Positions 13,357-17,114 of a stretch of DNA of 17,114 bases are shown here, piece after piece (the stretch's first letter is position 1; each line of letters opens with the position of its first letter). A program made the translations under genes and the position numbers. This DNA comes from CATJXY01 sp964623925. Lineage in GTDB: Bacteria; Bacillota_I; Bacilli_A; Erysipelotrichales; Erysipelotrichaceae. The stretch covers positions 1 to 17,114 of the forward strand of contig CAZUVT010000029.1 of NCBI GenBank assembly GCA_964623925.1. The letters are read 5' to 3'. Under the pieces are notes generated by a model, which did no database searches, was not told the DNA's origin, and saw only the letters and a list, made by a program, of their open reading frames with translations.

Positions 13357-14379
13357 ATGAAACAAATACCGAGATTGGACCTTCATCTCCATAGCCCTTA
13401 TTCGGATGGAAGCACATCGATTCAAGAAATTATTTCTGCCGCCAGGATTCCAAAAGGACAGCAGGATCTGAAGCTGATTGCCTTAACCGATCATAATACA
13501 TTAAATGGAATCGGAGAATTCAAAAAAACATTGATTGAATTTAATAAGACGACAAAAGATCCGTTACTGGCTGTGGCTGGAATTGAAATTTCCGCCTCTT
13601 ACAGACCGGAGGATTTGGATCAGGAGATCCATGTTCTCGGATATTTTCCGTTAGATGCAGATTTTGAGGATAAAAAATTCGATTCTCTACAGAAATTGAT
13701 TGCCAATTACAAGAATTCTAAATCAAGACAATTGGAACTGATTTTGGAAAATATTATTGAAGATGGCTATTCACAATTAAGCATTCCGGAATTTTATGAA
13801 TATGCCTCAGAAATATCGGCAGATGGAAACTTAAACCGTGCCACCATTGCGCGGTATCTTCAAATGAAAGGCGCAGCTGATTCTGTTGCGGATGCCTTTG
13901 GTCGTTTTATCGGAAAAGACTGCAAATATTTTTTGGAATTGGGAAAACCTACCTGTCAGGAAGTCTTTCAAGCGGTAAGAGAAGCCAATGGAATTGCGGT
14001 CATTGCCCATTTGGGAGAATATCCGTTTAATCAGGATCAAAGAAAGGAATTCTTTGAGTTCTGCATAGAGAATCAAGTGGGTGGTTATGAGCTTTTTCAT
14101 CCGCACAACAATGAAGAGATCATTTGTGCAATCCTGAATGAAGGGAAGAAGCATGAAGAATTGATTCTGACGTTGGGCTCAGATTTTCACGGACCTAAAG
14201 TGAAGCCCAATAATTTTGTCGGTCAGACGACATCAAAAGATCTCAGTGAAAAGGTTAAAGAGATCATGGATGAGGTCAGTAGCGAGACCTATCAGCATTT
14301 GTGTGAATCAATTTTAAAAGAATCTGATTTATGTTATAATAAAGAAAATCAACAGGAGGAAAATTATGGCAAAAAATAA
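13357..14379 (+). CDS. PHP-domain phosphoesterase/nuclease
   Basis: 340 aa. The N-terminal PHP motif DLHLHSPYSDGS carries H10, H12 and D17. LTDHNTL supplies D45 and H46, GIEIS supplies E77, and IHVLGYF supplies H92. IAHLGEYP and LGSDFHGP complete the metal site near the C-terminus. This is the COG0613-type PHP family, whose characterised members are 3',5'-nucleotide bisphosphate phosphatases and the 5'-3' exoribonuclease RNase AM. All metal ligands seem intact, so it should be a metal-dependent phosphoesterase in the cytosol; the substrate cannot be told. It overlaps the next gene by 14 nt, indicating co-expression with a small membrane protein. Confidence 0.85.
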   Translation: MKQIPRLDLHLHSPYSDGSTSIQEIISAARIPKGQQDLKLIALTDHNTLNGIGEFKKTLIEFNKTTKDPLLAVAGIEISASYRPEDLDQEIHVLGYFPLDADFEDKKFDSLQKLIANYKNSKSRQLELILENIIEDGYSQLSIPEFYEYASEISADGNLNRATIARYLQMKGAADSVADAFGRFIGKDCKYFLELGKPTCQEVFQAVREANGIAVIAHLGEYPFNQDQRKEFFEFCIENQVGGYELFHPHNNEEIICAILNEGKKHEELILTLGSDFHGPKVKPNNFVGQTTSKDLSEKVKEIMDEVSSETYQHLCESILKESDLCYNKENQQEENYGKK

Positions 14380-14668
14380 TCCTTTCCGGGAAAAAAACAG
14401 TGGATTGAAATCTAAAAAGGGAATTAAGAATTATGCATGGCTGTCTTCAGCCTTGATTTTACTTGTCACCGCTATTGCGCTTATTGTTACCAAGGACTTT
14501 CAACTGATATTTTCGGGAGCATGTGCTTTATGTTTGGATCTGGCAGCTGTGGCCTATGTTTTCTATAAGAATACGAAAGACCGGAAGATGCTTATCTTCA
14601 TGCTTGTGCTGATCGTTATAGCGTGTCTTTGTTTATTTAAGTGGATGTACGGAGTACAGCTTTTGTAG
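14366..14668 (+). CDS. Small three-helix membrane protein, unknown
   Basis: 100 aa. The ATG at 14366 follows AGGAGG inside the end of the PHP gene, and the two frames overlap by 14 nt. A basic, polar N-terminus (residues 1-22) is followed by three hydrophobic segments at about 23-45, 47-66 and 73-95. No family or active-site motif is recognised. Overlap with the phosphoesterase gene suggests linked expression, perhaps a membrane partner, but nothing shows an interaction. A bidirectional terminator follows 18 bp after the stop. Confidence 0.8.
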   Translation: MAKNNPFREKNSGLKSKKGIKNYAWLSSALILLVTAIALIVTKDFQLIFSGACALCLDLAAVAYVFYKNTKDRKMLIFMLVLIVIACLCLFKWMYGVQLL

Positions 14669-14686
14669 TTATCATTTAGAAGGAAG

Positions 14687-14717
14687 TTAAAAACATGTCA
14701 AGCCGACATGTTTTTAA
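14687..14717. terminator. Bidirectional terminator between convergent genes
   Basis: TTAAAAACATGTC (14687-14699) pairs perfectly with GACATGTTTTTAA (14705-14717) across AAGCC. The U-runs at the end of either arm let it serve both the + strand membrane protein gene and the minus-strand hxlR-type gene ending at 14721. Confidence 0.85.
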
Positions 14718-14720
14718 TTT

Positions 14721-15053
14721 TTATAATCTATTCTTGCTTCCCCATTCACACATTCCATCCAAGATCGGGATCAAAGATTTACCGCGTTCTGTCAAACTGT
14801 ATTCAACTTTTGGAGGAATCTGAGAATATTCCTCTCTGTGAACCAGTTGATCAGCTTCTAATTCTTTTAAAGTTGCACTTAATGTTTTATATGAAATTCC
14901 GCCGATATACTTTTTCATTTCATTAAAGCGGACGACTTTAAATTCCATTAAAGTATATAAGATCGTCATTTTATATTTACCGTTAATTAATGATAGTGTA
15001 TAGCTGAAGCCCGTTGATTCAAGACATTCGTTTGTGATACAGCGATTATTCAT
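14721..15053 (-). CDS. HxlR-family winged-helix regulator
   Basis: 110 aa, typical HxlR/DUF24 size. The sequence has the N-terminal C-xx-x pattern (C5, C10), then GKYKMTILYTL, RFNEMKKYIGGISYKTLSATLKELEADQLVHREEY as the winged helix, and PKVEYSLTERGKSLIPIL as the wing and dimer helix. HxlR regulators such as YodB and HypR sense quinones, aldehydes or disulfide stress through N-terminal cysteines and usually control a neighbouring oxidoreductase. Here the gene is divergent from a flavoprotein, with two palindromes in between that may be its operators. AAAGGAG precedes the start. Confidence 0.93.
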   Translation of the reverse strand: MNNRCITNECLESTGFSYTLSLINGKYKMTILYTLMEFKVVRFNEMKKYIGGISYKTLSATLKELEADQLVHREEYSQIPPKVEYSLTERGKSLIPILDGMCEWGSKNRL

Positions 15054-15071
15054 TTAGATACTCTCCTTTAA

Positions 15072-15119
15072 GTAAGTATGTGACTTACGTGTAAGTATCG
15101 CACTTTATTGTGCGTACTT
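15072..15119. promoter_or_regulatory. Two palindromes, candidate HxlR operators
   Basis: GTAAGT-ATGTG-ACTTAC (15072-15088) is a perfect 6-bp inverted repeat. AAGTATCGCAC and GTGCGTACTT (15093-15103 and 15110-15119) form a second, longer one with a single-base bulge. Both share the GTAAGTAT/AAGTAT half-site. They lie between the divergent hxlR-type gene and the flavoprotein gene, where autoregulatory HxlR sites are usual. Confidence 0.6.
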
Positions 15120-15145
15120 GATTTAATAATCATGCTGGCTAAAAT

Positions 15146-15151
15146 TATAAT
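15146..15151 (+). promoter_or_regulatory. -10 box of the flavoprotein gene
   Basis: A perfect TATAAT. TTTAAT at 15122-15127 is a possible -35 at 18-bp spacing. The predicted start lies about 40 nt before the gene, downstream of the palindromes, so a regulator bound there would sit at or upstream of the -35. Confidence 0.5.
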
Positions 15152-15199
15152 ATCAAGAGTGAGTAAAGTCAATCTCACAGAGTTAGGAGGAATGATTTT

Positions 15200-15745
15200 A
15201 TGGGTAAAAAAGTAGTTGTCATTACAGGAAGTCCGAGAAAGAATGGAAATAGTTTTGCCATGACAGAGGCTTTCATCAAGGCGGCGGAAGAAAAAGGCCA
15301 TACAGTAACAAGATTTGATGCAGCAATGAAAAAAGTAGGAGGATGCCGAGCCTGTGAGACTTGTTTTTCTACAGGAAAAGCATGCAGTTTTGACGATGAT
15401 TTCAATGTGATTGCGCCCGCGATTTTGGAGGCAGATGTAATCGTATTTACGACTCCGGTCTATTGGTATTCAATTCCGGCTCAAATCAAAGGCGTAATTG
15501 ATCGCGTCTTCTCTTTGGTAGTCGGCGGCAAAGATATCGCCGGAAAAGAATGCGCCTTGATCACATGCTGCGAAGAGGATGATATGACTGTTATGGATGG
15601 TGTACGTGTTCCGATTGAACGAATGGCTGCTTTGAATAAGTGGAAAATGGTGGGTGAAGTGTTAGTTCCGGGAGTATTGAATGTCAAAGATATCAATAAA
15701 ACGGACGGCTGCAAGAAAGCCGCTGATTTAGCGGATGCGATCTAA
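15200..15745 (+). CDS. NAD(P)H-dependent FMN reductase / iron-sulfur flavoprotein-like
   Basis: 181 aa flavodoxin-like fold, with AGGAGG 9 nt before the ATG. VVVITGSPRKNGNS (residues 5-18) is the FMN phosphate-binding loop. TPVYWYSIPAQIKGVIDR (85-102) is the conserved flavin-contact segment of the FMN_red/WrbA-like group. Between them C49, C52, C55 and C62 give C-x2-C-x2-C-x6-C, the compact cysteine spacing of archaeal-type iron-sulfur flavoproteins (Isf), suggesting a 4Fe-4S cluster. The likely role is reduction of quinones, nitro compounds or oxidants in the cytosol. It is divergent from an HxlR regulator, the common arrangement for stress-induced reductases. A clean terminator follows. Confidence 0.9.
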   Translation: MGKKVVVITGSPRKNGNSFAMTEAFIKAAEEKGHTVTRFDAAMKKVGGCRACETCFSTGKACSFDDDFNVIAPAILEADVIVFTTPVYWYSIPAQIKGVIDRVFSLVVGGKDIAGKECALITCCEEDDMTVMDGVRVPIERMAALNKWKMVGEVLVPGVLNVKDINKTDGCKKAADLADAI

Positions 15746-15770
15746 TCGATGTAAATTGAAATAACAGCGA

Positions 15771-15800
15771 AAAAAGGTACAAGTTGAATTGTACCTTTTT
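15771..15800 (+). terminator. Intrinsic terminator of the flavoprotein gene
   Basis: AAAAAGGTACAA (15771-15782) pairs perfectly with TTGTACCTTTTT (15789-15800) across a 6-nt loop, ending in a T-run. It lies 25 bp after the stop codon. Confidence 0.88.
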
Positions 15801-15877
15801 AAGTGATGAATGAATACTTAAAGATGTAATTGAATTTTTAAAGAATGGGAAGAGTTTTCAACAATCGCCTCAAAGTC

Positions 15878-15906
15878 TTGATTTAATGATCGCTGTTTTA
15901 TAAAAT
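15878..15906 (+). promoter_or_regulatory. Promoter candidate for the 140-aa protein gene
   Basis: TTGATT (15878-15883) and TAAAAT (15901-15906) are 17 bp apart, about 30 bp before the start codon. An alternative -10, TATAAA at 15899, would leave a 15-bp spacer. Confidence 0.4.
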
Positions 15907-15937
15907 AGAAGCAGATTTAAAAGAAAAGAGGGAAAAT

Positions 15938-16360
15938 ATGGATCAATTCAGTTATGCATGCGGTGTCATGGATGCGTTTAATGAAGTCGTAAAAGCCGGT
16001 GTTAAGAAGTTGGCGCTTAGTCATCCATTTGAATGGAATGAAGAAGCCGGTCAATTGATTGCGGAAGCAGAAAGGATTGCCGCAAAGTATGGGAATGAAA
16101 TGATCGTTGAAAGAAACCTTTTGATTACCGATTTGTTTCCGACTTCCAGCAATCGCGGAAAAACAGTGATTCTCTTCTATCGTGATCCACAAGTATTGAA
16201 ACAGTATCAATCTTTAAAAGAAGAGAAAAAAGTATTGCTGGAAAAAAGAGAATATCAGGGAGAAGCAAGAAAAAGGATTGCGGTAGAATTCGGACATTTG
16301 CTTTCATATAGCGATGATGCAATTGTAGAATATCTGAAATCCAATCAGGAAAAAGAATAA
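15938..16360 (+). CDS. Conserved-looking cytosolic protein, 140 aa, unknown
   Basis: ATG follows an AGAGGG ribosome binding site. There is no signal peptide or membrane segment. The N-terminal half (MDQFSYACGVMDAFNEVVKAG, then KKLALSHPFEW) is helical. The middle contains a strand-like DLFPTSSNRGKTVILFYRD. The C-terminal 60 residues are a strongly charged helix (EEKKVLLEKREY and onward). I recognise no catalytic motif. The gene is monocistronic, between a terminator and its own terminator, with the codon use of the surrounding core genes, so it is probably a resident gene rather than an import. Confidence 0.75.
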   Translation: MDQFSYACGVMDAFNEVVKAGVKKLALSHPFEWNEEAGQLIAEAERIAAKYGNEMIVERNLLITDLFPTSSNRGKTVILFYRDPQVLKQYQSLKEEKKVLLEKREYQGEARKRIAVEFGHLLSYSDDAIVEYLKSNQEKE

Positions 16361-16375
16361 TTAAATAAGGATTAC

Positions 16376-16411
16376 AAAAGAGAAGTTAGATCAAATAATT
16401 TCTCTTTTTTT
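16376..16411 (+). terminator. Intrinsic terminator of the 140-aa protein gene
   Basis: AAAAGAGAA (16376-16384) pairs with TTCTCTTTT (16400-16408), and the T-run extends to 16411. It lies 15 bp after the stop codon. Confidence 0.8.
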
Positions 16412-16425
16412 GTGAAAAATAAAAA

Positions 16426-16442
16426 TTCTCTTAATTCGAGAA
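16426..16442. repeat. Isolated TTCTC/GAGAA hairpin before the Rpn-like gene
   Basis: TTCTC-TTAATTC-GAGAA resembles the hairpins at 4637-4653 and 6464-6481. The stem is only 5 bp, so common origin with those elements is uncertain. It sits about 60 bp upstream of the nuclease ORF. Confidence 0.3.
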
Positions 16443-16502
16443 AAGAAGAAAAGAATTAGGAAGGAAGAAGAAAGAAACGAATAATAAAAGGTGGAGGGAA
16501 CT

Positions 16503-17069
16503 ATGAAGAAAAAAGATGTGTTATCCAAAACCTATATTGGACAAAAAGAAGTCTATGCCGATATCGTGAACCTGGCTCTGTTTGAAGGCAGAGAAATCAT
16601 CAAGCCTGAAAAGATCCATGAATTGGATCCGAATATCCAATTGAAAAGAAGAGACCTGTTAAGAAGATGTATCCTACCTGAAGAAGAGGAGATCCTGGTT
16701 GGAATTGAAAATCAATCGTATGTCGATCCAAGTATGCCGATCCGGATCCTGTGCTATGATGCAGAGATGTATGAGAGACAGTTGAAAGAGAAGAGGAAAG
16801 AGAATCGAGGGAAAAGATTAAAAGAAGGAGAATACTTAAGCGGCCTGCGATTTACGGATCGAATAGAACCGGTGGTGACGATCGTGTTGAATCTGAGTGC
16901 AGAGAGATGGAAAGGAGCGAGAGATATCAAAGAGATGATGAATCAGGAAGGGATAGGCAATGGATATGAGATGAGACTGATCGAGCCGAGCGAGATAGAA
17001 GAAGAGAAGATGAAAAGATGCAAGAGCGAGGTATGGAAGGTGCTGCAAGTTTTGAAGTATTGGTGCTAG
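16503..17069 (+). CDS. Rpn-type PD-(D/E)XK nuclease/putative transposase, apparently C-truncated
   Basis: ATG 16503 is preferred over the in-frame GTG 16491, because GGTGGAGGG lies just upstream of it. It encodes 188 aa up to a TAG. KTYIGQKEVYADIVNLALFEG, then ILVGIENQSYVDPSMPIRILCYDAEMYE, then YLSGLRFTDRIEPVVTIVLNLSAERWKGARDIKEM match the pattern of Rpn-family recombination-promoting nucleases. The E69-N-Q71 segment holds the nuclease core and D20 is a likely partner acidic residue. These proteins are abundant multi-copy elements in Erysipelotrichia and promote RecA-independent DNA exchange in characterised cases. The central part is shorter and more charged than usual. After the TAG the same frame stays open to the window edge, so this may be a nonsense-interrupted copy. 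Confidence 0.8.
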   Translation: MKKKDVLSKTYIGQKEVYADIVNLALFEGREIIKPEKIHELDPNIQLKRRDLLRRCILPEEEEILVGIENQSYVDPSMPIRILCYDAEMYERQLKEKRKENRGKRLKEGEYLSGLRFTDRIEPVVTIVLNLSAERWKGARDIKEMMNQEGIGNGYEMRLIEPSEIEEEKMKRCKSEVWKVLQVLKYWC

Positions 17070-17114
17070 AATAAAAACCGTACAGAACGAATAGAGAAAC
17101 GAGCGAGTTTCTGG

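Noticed and set aside
1..17114. tRNA, rRNA, CRISPR array, riboswitch, integrase or insertion-sequence ends
   Set aside because: No repeat-spacer pattern, cloverleaf, conserved rRNA segment, recognisable aptamer or transposase with terminal repeats was found on either strand. The only mobile-element-like gene is the Rpn-type ORF at the right end.

Overview
The window looks like a chromosomal segment of a low-GC, spore-forming Bacillota. The order pth-mfd-spoVT-rqcP(yabO)-yabP-yabQ-divIC is a classic Firmicutes arrangement, and SpoVT, YabP and YabQ imply endospore formation. An Rpn-type PD-(D/E)XK ORF at the right end and the compact form of the cluster suggest an Erysipelotrichia-type gut bacterium. 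That placement is an inference, not an identification.

Layout. (1) 1-6512 is an accessory region on the + strand. It starts with a possible partial gene end and an undescribed 35-codon hydrophobic peptide ORF between perfect 19-bp inverted repeats. Two operons follow, each driven by a copy of the same ~115-bp module: a small hairpin, two tandem 22-bp-period repeats with a CAATTCGAAC core, then a TATAAT box exactly 40 bp downstream. Operon A encodes a secreted Tyr/Ser-rich protein and a permease-ATPase-permease MacB/FtsX-type ABC transporter. Operon B encodes a secreted protein with an internal glycine-rich hydrophobic segment and an overlapping lipoprotein. Related TTCTC hairpins bracket each unit. 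(2) 6542-13205 is the conserved minus-strand cluster from pth to divIC, with a YcxB-like membrane protein gene downstream beyond a strong terminator. (3) 13275-16411 holds a PHP-domain phosphoesterase with an overlapping small membrane protein gene, a divergent HxlR regulator/iron-sulfur flavoprotein-like pair, and a cytosolic protein of unknown function. (4) 16426-17114 holds an Rpn-like nuclease ORF that meets a TAG stop while its frame stays open to the window edge.

How the genes may work together. The repeat spacing in the two accessory promoters is what LytTR-family (AgrA/ComE/PlnC-type) response regulators bind. The simplest reading is one peptide-pheromone- or signal-controlled regulon making two secreted proteins, an ABC transporter (export or self-protection) and a lipoprotein (immunity or receptor), resembling a bacteriocin or competition island. 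No regulator or kinase is inside the window. The core cluster couples housekeeping translation and repair (Pth, Mfd, RqcP) with sporulation genes. Two candidate sporulation promoters can be read there: a sigma-G-like one before spoVT and a sigma-E-like one before yabP. The latter lies inside a 13-bp hairpin that would mask the yabP ribosome binding site only in the longer read-through mRNA.
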